Positions 1-5,746 of a stretch of 10,276 nt of DNA are shown piece by piece. Within the stretch, counting starts at the first letter, position 1. Each line of letters starts with the position of its first letter. This DNA comes from Thermoleophilia bacterium (GTDB lineage: Bacteria; Actinomycetota; Thermoleophilia; Gaiellales; Gaiellaceae): the NCBI GenBank assembly GCA_014534295.1, contig JACVRU010000057.1:1-10276 (forward strand), given 5' to 3'. The translations under genes were made by a program, and so were the position numbers. The notes below the pieces were generated by a model. The model did not search any database. It was not told the origin of the DNA and saw only the letters and a list, made by a program, of their open reading frames with translations.

Positions 1-828
1 AAGCCGGGCGGCGTCCTCCAGCGCCAGGGGCAGACCGAGGCGGCCGTCGATCTCGCGCGCCTGGCCGGGCTCCTGCCGGCGGGGGTCGTCTGCGAGATCA
101 TGAACGAGGACGGGACGATGGCCCGGGTGCCCGACCTCGCTCGCTACTGCGCCGAGCACGGGCTGAAGATGATCACGGTCGCCGACCTGATCGCCTACCG
201 GCGACGGACCGAGAAGCTGGTCGAGCGCACGGTCTCCGTCCGGCTGCCGACGGAGTACGGCGAGTTCACGGCCGTCGCCTTCCGCGAGCTGGCCACGGGG
301 AAGCCGCACGTCGCACTCGTCCGGGGGGACGTCGAGGGCGCAGAGGACGTCCTCGTCCGCGTCCACTCCGAGTGCCTCACGGGCGACGTCTTCCACTCGC
401 TCTTGTGCGACTGCGGCGAGCAGCTCGACCTTGCTTTGCGGCGGATCGCTGCCGAGGAGCGCGGCGTGCTGCTCTACATGTCCCAGGAGGGACGCGGTAT
501 CGGCCTGCTGAACAAGCTCAAGGCGTACGAGCTCCAGGCCAACGGACTCGACACGGTCGACGCGAACCTCGCTTTGGGCTTTCCGGCCGACATGCGAGAG
601 TACGGGATCGGCTCCCAGATCCTGAGCGACCTCGGTCTGACGACGATTCGCATCCTCACCAACAACCCGAAGAAGATCGCGGGCATCGAGGGCTTCGGCC
701 TCACGGTCGTCGCCGAGGAGCCGATCGAGGTGCCGCCGAACGAGGAGAACCGCCGCTACCTGGAGGCGAAGAGGCAGCGCCTCGGCCACAGGCTCCACCA
801 CCAGACGGAGCGGTTCGGCGAGGAATGA
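1..828 (+). CDS. ribBA: RibBA: 3,4-dihydroxy-2-butanone-4-phosphate synthase / GTP cyclohydrolase II (5' partial)
   Basis: The C-terminal 275 residues of a bifunctional riboflavin-synthesis enzyme; the start lies before the window. Residues 1 to about 75 are the end of the RibB domain (ribulose 5-phosphate to DHBP), recognisable from GGVLQRQGQTEA and EIMNEDGTMARV. From about residue 80 on is GTP cyclohydrolase II, which opens GTP to the diaminopyrimidine precursor. Its zinc cysteines C125, C136 and C138 (HSECLTGDVFHSLLCDC), the SQEGRGIGL loop, the DMREYG segment with the family's D197 and R199, and TNNPKK are all intact, so this domain looks active. Odd: the RibB motif normally reads RxGHTEA, with the His a metal ligand (H153 in E. 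coli RibB). Here it is Gln (CAG at 31-33). The catalytic Glu of the CEI segment is kept. The stop overlaps the ribH start by ATGA, so the two genes are co-transcribed. The cyclohydrolase assignment is very secure; RibB activity is in doubt. Confidence 0.96.
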   Translation, partial: KPGGVLQRQGQTEAAVDLARLAGLLPAGVVCEIMNEDGTMARVPDLARYCAEHGLKMITVADLIAYRRRTEKLVERTVSVRLPTEYGEFTAVAFRELATGKPHVALVRGDVEGAEDVLVRVHSECLTGDVFHSLLCDCGEQLDLALRRIAAEERGVLLYMSQEGRGIGLLNKLKAYELQANGLDTVDANLALGFPADMREYGIGSQILSDLGLTTIRILTNNPKKIAGIEGFGLTVVAEEPIEVPPNEENRRYLEAKRQRLGHRLHHQTERFGEE

Positions 829-1394
829 GCGCGGAGCCGCTCGAGCAGCCGCAGCAGCAGGAGCCGGAGGTCGCGGAGCCTGAGGTCGTCGAGCACGCGC
901 CCGGCGAGCTCGAGGTCCCCGACGACGTCGCGGTGCTCGAGGGCGAGCCGGCCGGCGGGCGGCCGGTGGCCGTCGTCGTCGCGCGCTTCAACGGCGAGTA
1001 CACGAGCCGGATGCTGACGCGTGCGCTGCAGGAGCTGGAGGAGCACGGCGTCCCGGAGGGCCTCGTCACCGTCGTCCCCGTGCCTGGCGCCTTCGAGCTG
1101 CCCCTCGGCGCGATGGCCGTCGCCAAGACGCGCCGCTACGCGTGCGTCGTCGCGCTCGGCTGCGTGATCCGCGGCGAGACGCCTCATTTCGACTACGTCG
1201 CGGGGGAGGCCGCGAGCGGGCTCCAACTGGCGGCGCTCGAGACGGGCGTGCCCGTGTCCTTCGGCGTACTGACGCTCGAGACGGCCGAGCAGGCTGAGGA
1301 GCGGATCGAGAAGGCGGCGGAGGCCGTGAGGACCGCGCTCGAGATGGCCGACCTCTTCGCCGAGATCCGCGCCGGCGTGGCCCAGAGCGCCTGA
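825..1394 (+). CDS. ribH: RibH: 6,7-dimethyl-8-ribityllumazine synthase
   Basis: Condenses DHBP with the ribitylamino-pyrimidinedione in the penultimate step of riboflavin synthesis; family members assemble as pentamers or 60-mer capsids in the cytoplasm. Visible motifs in order: ARFN (F55), VPGAFELP (88-93 region), GCVIRGETPHFDYV with catalytic H121, PVSFGVLT, and EQAEER with R160. The ATG is chosen because it overlaps the ribBA stop as ATGA, and the frame is open far upstream inside ribBA. The protein is 189 residues, about 30-35 longer than usual. The excess is an N-terminal tail (residues 1-40) with 12 Glu/Asp, many Pro/Gln and no Lys/Arg. The usual ERAGxKxGNKG phosphate loop is shortened by about five residues to ERIEKAAEA, with one Lys (K163) left. 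A later start near residue 44 would match core family length, but no good start codon with a ribosome site is evident there. Confidence 0.93.
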   Translation: MSAEPLEQPQQQEPEVAEPEVVEHAPGELEVPDDVAVLEGEPAGGRPVAVVVARFNGEYTSRMLTRALQELEEHGVPEGLVTVVPVPGAFELPLGAMAVAKTRRYACVVALGCVIRGETPHFDYVAGEAASGLQLAALETGVPVSFGVLTLETAEQAEERIEKAAEAVRTALEMADLFAEIRAGVAQSA

Positions 1395-1410
1395 CCCGCC
1401 GGCGGCCCTC

Positions 1411-1560
1411 GTCACACTTCCGTGACGGGGGTCAGACCCCCGTGTCCTGAGCCGAACGTCTTCGTGACGAGACTGTGTCTCGAGCGGCCGCCCTCCGCAT
1501 GAATTCGTGAGCCGCCTTCGCACTCGACACACTTTCGTCACGGGGGTCTGACCCCGGGAC
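1411..1560. repeat. Pair of REP-like palindromic repeats in the ribH-rpmB gap
   Basis: Two copies of a 28-nt unit lie in direct orientation at 1413-1440 and 1528-1555, identical at 25 of 28 positions; each carries a near-palindromic core GGGGTC-A/T-GACCCC. In copy 1 the core extends to perfect 9-bp arms (ACGGGGGTC and GACCCCCGT around a central A, 1425-1443). Copy 2 keeps 6-bp arms (1543-1555). Between them lies a perfect hairpin CGAGAC-TGT-GTCTCG (1468-1482) and a third TTCGTGACG word (1461-1469). No coding is apparent in this gap. The structure resembles bacterial REP/MITE-type extragenic palindromes that occur in many copies per genome, but copy number cannot be seen here. Confidence 0.7.
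1425..1443 (+). terminator. Possible hairpin terminator downstream of ribH
   Basis: The first palindrome lies 30 nt after the ribH stop. As RNA it would fold into an 8-bp, G/C-dominated stem (ACGGGGGT with ACCCCCGT) closed by a CAG loop. There is no U-tract after it, so it is not a canonical intrinsic terminator; high-GC actinobacteria often have such U-less hairpins. It may simply be a REP unit that also ends or stabilises the riboflavin transcript. Confidence 0.35.
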
Positions 1561-1622
1561 GTGCGGCCGCGGGACGCGTCCCCCCGGGGCGCGGCGTGGT
1601 ACGGGCGGACCGCGTCGGCGGC

Positions 1623-1637
1623 TACACTGCCGCGGCC
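1623..1637 (+). promoter_or_regulatory. Putative -10 element for a leaderless rpmB transcript
   Basis: TACACT at 1623-1628 fits the actinobacterial TAnnnT -10 pattern and ends 9 nt before the rpmB ATG. There is no Shine-Dalgarno sequence in the GC-only stretch between (gccgcggcc). This spacing is what leaderless genes show: transcription would start at or within a few bases of the ATG. No clear -35 hexamer is seen. Confidence 0.45.
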
Positions 1638-1829
1638 ATGGCCAAGGTCTGCTCGATTTGCGGCAAGAAGCCCGGCTTCGGTCACAGCCGGAGCCACTCG
1701 ATGGTCGCCACGAAGCGGCGCTTCGAGCCGAACCTCCAGCGCGTCCGCTTGCTCGTCGGCGGGTCGCCGAAGCGCGCCTACGTCTGCACGCGCTGCCTCA
1801 AGGCCGGCAAGGTCGAGAAGGCCGTCTAG
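1638..1829 (+). CDS. rpmB: 50S ribosomal protein L28 (bL28), zinc-ribbon form
   Basis: A 63-residue protein starting MAKVCSICGKKPGFG and containing SHSMVATKRRFEPNLQ and VCTRCLKAGKV, the hallmark segments of bacterial L28, a component of the large ribosomal subunit. Length is normal for the family. Two CxxC pairs (C5/C8 and C50/C53) make this the cysteine-containing zinc-binding (C+) form rather than the Cys-free paralogue some actinobacteria induce under zinc starvation. The ATG at 1638 is preferred over an upstream in-frame GTG at 1596 because homologues begin MAKxC and a -10 box sits just before it. The stop codon TAG interlocks with the stop of the oppositely oriented tetR gene in CTAG (1826-1829). 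In Gram-positives rpmB is commonly next to asp23/fakA; here the TetR/MFS pair separates them. Confidence 0.95.
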   Translation: MAKVCSICGKKPGFGHSRSHSMVATKRRFEPNLQRVRLLVGGSPKRAYVCTRCLKAGKVEKAV

Positions 1830-2338
1830 CGCGGCTTCAGGCCGTCGAGCACGACGGTCAGATGCTGCCGCCAGCGGTCGGGCGGCGACGACTTGACCGC
1901 CGCCCCCACGAGCGCCTCGACGTCCTCCGGGGTCACGTCCGTCCGCAGCTCGCCGGCGGCCTGCGCCCGGCGCACGAGCTCCGCGGCGGCGCGGTGCAGC
2001 TCCTGGCCCTCGCAGCGGCTGATGCACTCGTGGAGCCCCCGCTCGCGGGCGTGCAGCTCCGCGATGCCCCAGACGAACGACGTCAGCGCCTGCCCCGCGT
2101 CGGGGTTCGCCAGGGCCTGCTCGGCGAGCGCCAGGAGCGTGCGAATCCGCTCCTGCCCCACCGCGGCGATCAACTCGTCTTTCGTCGCGAAGCGGCGGAA
2201 GACCGTTGCGTGGCCGACGCCCGCGCGGCGGGCGATCTCGTCGACGCTCGCCTCCGGGCCGTGCTCGGCGAAGACCTCCGCCGCGGCGTCGAGCAGGCGG
2301 CGGAGGTTGCGCTCGGCGTCTGCGCGAAGCGGGCTCAT
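1826..2338 (-). CDS. TetR/AcrR-family transcriptional repressor
   Basis: A 170-residue regulator. The N-terminal helix-turn-helix is clear at about residues 13-60: LLDAAAEVFAEHG, SVDEIARRAGVGHATVFRRF, then KDELIAAV, the standard TetR layout. The C-terminal ligand/dimer domain (about 65-170) is all-helical and diverse as usual, with Cys at 105 and 109. The ATG overlaps the stop of the upstream MFS gene (ATGA, 2335-2338) and has no ribosome site of its own, so translation is probably coupled to the exporter. The natural inference is that it represses its own operon through the twin palindromes at 3777-3832, with inducer and exported substrate being the same or related compound. The ligand cannot be predicted. 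Its stop overlaps that of rpmB on the other strand. Confidence 0.9.
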   Translation of the reverse strand: MSPLRADAERNLRRLLDAAAEVFAEHGPEASVDEIARRAGVGHATVFRRFATKDELIAAVGQERIRTLLALAEQALANPDAGQALTSFVWGIAELHARERGLHECISRCEGQELHRAAAELVRRAQAAGELRTDVTPEDVEALVGAAVKSSPPDRWRQHLTVVLDGLKPR

Positions 2339-3762
2339 GCGCCGACCAGCGCCGGCTCGCCCGTGGCCTCCGCCTCGATCCGCTCGACGTGCCGCCGCCG
2401 CAGGAGAGCGAGCAGCACGACCAGGCCGCCGAGGATGAACACGACGCCCCCGCCGAACGCCCAGTGGAAGCCCTCGACGAGCGCCTCGGCGCTGCCGGCC
2501 GTGCTCCGCGAGGCGGCGAGCGTGGACAGCACCGCGAGCCCGAGCGCGCCGCCGATCTGCTGCGACGTGTTGAAGATGCCCGAGGCGAGGCCCTGGTCTG
2601 CGTCCTCGAGCCCGGTCGTGGCCACGAGCGTCATCGGCATGAAGACGGCACCCATGCCAAGCGACGTGAGCAGCAGCGACGGGAGGACGTTCGCGACGTA
2701 CGAGCCGTCCACGGGCAGCTGCGTCAGCAGCGCCATCCCGACCGCTGTCAGCAGGAGCCCGGTGACCGCGACCGGCCGCACGCCGACCCGGGGGGTGAAC
2801 TGCGAGGCGAGCCCCGCCGAGATCATCACGCCTGCGGTGAAGGGAAGGAACGCGAGCCCGGCCGTCAGCGGCCCGTAGCCGAGCACGCGCTGGATGTAGA
2901 GCGTGTTGAAGAAGAACATCGCGAACAGCCCCGAAGCCGCCAGGAACATGACGAGGTTCGCGGTCGTCAGCGAGCGCGTCCGGAAGATGGACAGCCGGAC
3001 GAGCGGCGCGGCCGACCGGAGCTCGACCACGACGAAGGCGACCAGCAGGACGGCCGCCAGCCCGAAGAACGCGAGCGTCGTCGGCGACGTCCAGCCGTCC
3101 GTCGCGGCCTTGACGATGGCGTACACGAGCGCCATCAGGCCGCCGGTGACGGCGACCGCGCCGGCCACGTCGTAGCTCGCCGCCGCGTGCTCGTTCCGCG
3201 ACTCGGGGATGAGCCGGAGCGCGAGGACGAACCCGGCGATGCCCACCGGCACGTTGACGTAGAAGATCCACGGCCACGAGAAGGACTGCGTCAGGACGCC
3301 GCCGAGGATGAGCCCGACCGCGGATCCGCCGACGGCGATCGCCGCCCACACGCCGAGCGCGCGCGCGCGCTCGCGGCCCTCCGCGAAGGTCGTCGAGATG
3401 ATCGAGAGCGCGGCCGGCGAGATCAGCGCGGCGCCGAGCCCCTGGAGCGCCCGTGAGCCGATCAGCATCCCGGAGTTGACGGCGAGCCCGTTCAGGAGCG
3501 AGGCGACGGTGAAGACGACCAGCCCGACGAGGAACAGGCGCTTGCGGCCGATCAGGTCGCCGGCCCGACCGCCCAGCAGCAGGAAGCCGCCGAAGACGAG
3601 CGTGTAGGCGTTCACGACCCACTGCAGGTTGGCCTCGCCGAGGCCGAGGTCCCTCTGGATCGAGGGCAGGGCGACGTTCACGATCGTCGCGTCCAGGATG
3701 ACCATGAACTGCGCGAGGCAGACGAGGACGAGGACGATCCAGGGGTTGGTGGTGTGGCGCAT
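2335..3762 (-). CDS. MFS drug exporter, DHA2 (EmrB/QacA) family, 14 TM
   Basis: A 475-residue proton-coupled exporter of the inner membrane. Motifs in order: LDATIVNVALPSIQRDLG in TM1 (DHA2 motif D1), GGRAGDLIGRKR in loop 2-3 (motif A), GSRALQGLGAALISP in TM4 (motif B), and GLILGGVLTQSFSWPWIFYVN at TM5 (motif C). Length and hydrophobic pattern fit 14 membrane segments. The start chosen is the ATG at 3762 (MRHTTNPWIVLVLV), preceded by GGGAG at 4-5 nt spacing. The longer frame, beginning at 3891, would add 43 residues of non-membrane sequence running through the operator region and into asp23, so it is rejected. The gene heads a two-gene operon with the TetR gene and is expected to be derepressed by substrate. 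Members of this family export antiseptics, dyes or antibiotics; the substrate here is unknown. Confidence 0.93.
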   Translation of the reverse strand: MRHTTNPWIVLVLVCLAQFMVILDATIVNVALPSIQRDLGLGEANLQWVVNAYTLVFGGFLLLGGRAGDLIGRKRLFLVGLVVFTVASLLNGLAVNSGMLIGSRALQGLGAALISPAALSIISTTFAEGRERARALGVWAAIAVGGSAVGLILGGVLTQSFSWPWIFYVNVPVGIAGFVLALRLIPESRNEHAAASYDVAGAVAVTGGLMALVYAIVKAATDGWTSPTTLAFFGLAAVLLVAFVVVELRSAAPLVRLSIFRTRSLTTANLVMFLAASGLFAMFFFNTLYIQRVLGYGPLTAGLAFLPFTAGVMISAGLASQFTPRVGVRPVAVTGLLLTAVGMALLTQLPVDGSYVANVLPSLLLTSLGMGAVFMPMTLVATTGLEDADQGLASGIFNTSQQIGGALGLAVLSTLAASRSTAGSAEALVEGFHWAFGGGVVFILGGLVVLLALLRRRHVERIEAEATGEPALVGA

Positions 3763-3776
3763 GTTGCTCCCGTTCC

Positions 3777-3800
3777 TAATCGGACTACAGAGTCCGCTTA
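3777..3800. promoter_or_regulatory. TetR operator box 1
   Basis: Imperfect 24-nt palindrome: TAATCGGACT, spacer ACAG, AGTCCGCTTA. The arms match at 9 of 10 positions and the inner six (CGGACT/AGTCCG) perfectly. It lies 15 nt upstream of the MFS start and covers the likely -10 region of the MFS promoter (TGTAGT on the minus strand, 3784-3789). Length and symmetry are typical of a TetR dimer site. Confidence 0.72.
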
Positions 3801-3812
3801 CGATACACACAA
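3784..3812 (-). promoter_or_regulatory. Putative MFS-tetR promoter
   Basis: Read on the minus strand, TTGTGT (3807-3812) and TGTAGT (3784-3789) are separated by 17 nt, a weak but correctly spaced -35/-10 pair. It is embedded between and within the two operator boxes, as expected for an autorepressed operon. The hexamer matches are modest. Confidence 0.35.
3799..3804 (+). promoter_or_regulatory. Putative -10 box for the asp23-fakA operon
   Basis: TACGAT fits TAnnnT and lies 29 nt before the asp23 GTG, pointing away from the MFS gene. It touches the end of operator box 1, and box 2 would lie at or just after the transcription start. No convincing -35 is seen. Confidence 0.3.
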
Positions 3813-3832
3813 GCGGACTGGGCAGTCCACTT
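3811..3832. promoter_or_regulatory. TetR operator box 2
   Basis: Second palindrome of the same design: AAGCGGACT, spacer GGGC, AGTCCACTT, arms matching at 8 of 9 positions. Arm sequence and 4-nt spacer length match box 1 and the centres are 33 bp apart, close to three helical turns, so two dimers would bind on one DNA face. It overlaps the suggested MFS -35 region and ends 1 nt before the assigned asp23 GTG. Confidence 0.7.
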
Positions 3833-3833
3833 C

Positions 3834-4187
3834 GTGGCAACCGGCACGCAACCTGGCCCGTCCAAGCGGATCGTGGACGCGGCGGCGACACCCCTCGGCC
3901 GCATCACGATCTCCCGCGAGGCGATCGCCGAGATCGTCGCCCGCACCGTTGCCGAGTGTTACGGCGTCGTCGGCATGGCGGGCCGGCGGCTGCGTCGCAA
4001 GGCGATTGACGTCTCGACAGCGGAGGGCGGAGGCCTCAAGATCGACGTCCACGTGGTCGTCGAGTACGGGCTCAACCTCGCCGAGGTCGGCAACTCCATC
4101 CGGGCGCGCGTCCGGTACGAGGTCGAGCGGCTGACGCAGCTGCCCGTGGCGGCCGTCGAGGTGCACATCGAGGACGTCCGCAGGTGA
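3834..4187 (+). CDS. Asp23/Gls24 (YloU-like) envelope stress family protein
   Basis: A 117-residue Asp23-family protein (also called DUF322 or YloU). The family core runs from about residue 19: TPLGRITISREAIAEIVARTV, ECYGVVGMAGRR, then DVHVVVEYGLNLAEVGNSIRARV and ending VEVHIEDVRR. Family members are small cytosolic or membrane-associated proteins linked to cell-envelope homeostasis; the biochemical role is unsettled. No membrane segment is visible. The GTG at 3834 is assigned because it is the longest start; it has no Shine-Dalgarno and abuts operator box 2. An in-frame GTG at 3873 would give MDAAATPLG and fit the family start as well, so the N-terminus is uncertain. The stop overlaps the fakA GTG by 4 nt. 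The asp23-fakA pairing is common in Gram-positive bacteria and supports a role in the same envelope-lipid process. Confidence 0.88.
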   Translation: MATGTQPGPSKRIVDAAATPLGRITISREAIAEIVARTVAECYGVVGMAGRRLRRKAIDVSTAEGGGLKIDVHVVVEYGLNLAEVGNSIRARVRYEVERLTQLPVAAVEVHIEDVRR

Positions 4188-5737
4188 GCGAGCTGCCGCA
4201 CGTCCGCGCGCTCGTCGCCGGCGCGCTCGCCGCCCTGGACGCCGCCGAGCGGCGGATCAACGACCTCAACGTCTACCCAGTACCCGACGGCGACACGGGC
4301 ACGAACCTGAAGCTGACCGTCAGCGGGATCGCCGAGGCGCTCGAGGCGAGCACGGCCTGGGCCCGGGCCGACCTCGCACGCGACGTCACGCGCGGCGCGC
4401 TGATGGCCGCCCGCGGGAACTCGGGCGTGATCCTCTCGCAGATCGTCCGCGGCGCCGCGGAGGCCCTGGCGAGGAGCGACGACCTGGCGGCTGCGCTCCG
4501 GAGCGCGAGCGACGCCGCCTACCGGGGAGTCGGCAAGCCCGTCGAGGGGACGATGCTGACCGTGATCCGGGAGACGGCGGAGGCCGCAGAGCGCCTCGAT
4601 CCGCCGACCCTGCCCCAGCTGGTCGCGGCGGCTCAGGAGTCGGTCGAGCGGACTCCCGAGCAGCTCGCGGTCCTCAAGGAGGCCGGCGTGGTCGATGCCG
4701 GCGGCGCCGGCCTGGTCGAGATCCTGCGGGGGCTGGCGGCCTACGTCGCCGGCGAGCCGCTGCCGGATCCGCCCGCCTACGAGGAGGAGATCGGGCCCGA
4801 GGCGGTCCACCAGGAGCTCTCCGAGTTCCGCTACTGCACGACCGTGCTGCTCGAAGGGGAGGAGCTGGACGGCGCCGCGATCGAGCGCGAGCTCGAGCCG
4901 CTGGGCGACTCGCTGCTCGTCGTCGGCGATCCGGCCACACTGAAGATCCACGTCCACACGGACGACCCCGGGGCGGTGCTCTCGCTGGCCGCCGCGCGCG
5001 GCACGCTCGAGAGCGTGGAGGTCGCCAACATGCACCGGCAGACCGCCGAGCGAGAGGAGCGCCTGAGCGACGCGCTCGCCGCCGAGAAGACGTGCGAGGC
5101 CGTCGCCGTGGTCGCCGGCGCGGGCAACCGGCGCCTCTTCGCCGGGCTGGGGGCCGGCGAGCTGATCGACGGCGGCCGGACGATGAACCCGGCCACGCAG
5201 GAGATCCTCGACGCGATCGAGCGGGCGCCCGCTCCCGAGGCGATCGTCCTGCCGAACAACCCGAACGTGATCATGAGCGCCGAGCAGGCGGCCCGCCACG
5301 CTTCCAAGCCCGTCCGCGTGATCCCGACGCGGTCGCTCCAGGAGGGGCTCGCGGCGCTCGTCGCGTACGACTCGAGCCGCTCCGCCGAGGCGAACCTCGC
5401 CGAGATCTTCGACGCGCTCGAGAGCGTCGGCACCGGGGCCGTCACCGTCTCGTCCCGCGACTCGGAGCCCGACGGGGTCGCGGTTCGCAAGGGCGAGTGG
5501 CTCGGCCTCGTGGACGGTGAGGTCGTGGTCGCGGCCGGGGAGTTCGACGAGGCTGCCCGCGCCGTGCTCGAGCGCCTGCTCGCGGAGCCACGCGACGTCG
5601 TCACGCTGCTCGCCGGGGAGGCCGCTCCCGCGCTCGACGCCGTCCGTGCGTGGCTAGAGGACGAGCACCCCCACGTGGAGGTCGAGGTGGAGGACGGCGG
5701 CCAGCCGAACTATCCGCTGCTCGTGTCGGCCGAATAG
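4184..5737 (+). CDS. fakA: FakA: fatty acid kinase catalytic subunit (DAK2/DhaL-YloV family)
   Basis: A 517-residue ATP-dependent kinase. With a DegV/FakB carrier it phosphorylates fatty acid to acyl-phosphate, which enters phospholipid synthesis via PlsX/PlsY in known systems. Three domains are visible. The N-terminal DhaL nucleotide domain (about 1-190) has NVYPVPDGDTGTNL (Mg-binding D35, D37), ARGNSGVILSQIVRG (77-90), EGTMLTVIRE and VVDAGGAGLVEIL. The middle domain (about 205-290) has FRYCTTVLLEG (C218), GDSLLVVGDP and KIHVHTDDPG with H256 and H258, the Cys/His positions conserved in FakA. The C-terminal domain (about 300-517) includes LPNNPNVIMSAEQA and PTRSLQEGLAAL. Full length. The GTG start overlaps the asp23 stop (GTGA) and has AGGA 9 nt upstream. 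The downstream degV in the same operon supplies the likely partner. DhaL alone also occurs in glycerone kinases, but the three-domain layout is FakA. Confidence 0.93.
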   Translation: MSELPHVRALVAGALAALDAAERRINDLNVYPVPDGDTGTNLKLTVSGIAEALEASTAWARADLARDVTRGALMAARGNSGVILSQIVRGAAEALARSDDLAAALRSASDAAYRGVGKPVEGTMLTVIRETAEAAERLDPPTLPQLVAAAQESVERTPEQLAVLKEAGVVDAGGAGLVEILRGLAAYVAGEPLPDPPAYEEEIGPEAVHQELSEFRYCTTVLLEGEELDGAAIERELEPLGDSLLVVGDPATLKIHVHTDDPGAVLSLAAARGTLESVEVANMHRQTAEREERLSDALAAEKTCEAVAVVAGAGNRRLFAGLGAGELIDGGRTMNPATQEILDAIERAPAPEAIVLPNNPNVIMSAEQAARHASKPVRVIPTRSLQEGLAALVAYDSSRSAEANLAEIFDALESVGTGAVTVSSRDSEPDGVAVRKGEWLGLVDGEVVVAAGEFDEAARAVLERLLAEPRDVVTLLAGEAAPALDAVRAWLEDEHPHVEVEVEDGGQPNYPLLVSAE

Positions 5738-5746
5738 GGTGACGGC

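Noticed and set aside
1425..1560. CRISPR-like or tandem repeat array
   Set aside because: Only two units, 115 bp apart, with palindromic cores and diverged flanks; no regular spacers.
756..2027. Long minus-strand open frame (423 codons) across ribH and rpmB
   Set aside because: Arg/Ala/Gly-rich, low-complexity translation antisense to two certain genes and crossing the REP-like gap; typical spurious open frame in very GC-rich DNA.
3354..3373. 20-nt perfect palindrome of alternating GC flanked by CGAG/CTCG
   Set aside because: Lies within the MFS coding frame (Glu-Arg-Ala-Arg-Ala run) and is explained by GC-rich codon use for Ala and Arg.
2206..3456. Plus-strand open frame of 416 codons antisense to the MFS gene
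   Set aside because: Highly charged Arg/Glu/Asp repeats-like composition caused by reading membrane-protein codons backwards; no motif.
3763..3891. N-terminal 43-residue extension of the MFS protein
   Set aside because: It would run through both operator boxes and into asp23; the ATG at 3762 has a good ribosome site and matches the family start at the first membrane segment.
3959..5299. Minus-strand open frame of 446 codons antisense to asp23 and fakA
   Set aside because: Its translation resembles no family and tracks the reverse of conserved kinase codons; fakA motifs on the plus strand are unambiguous.
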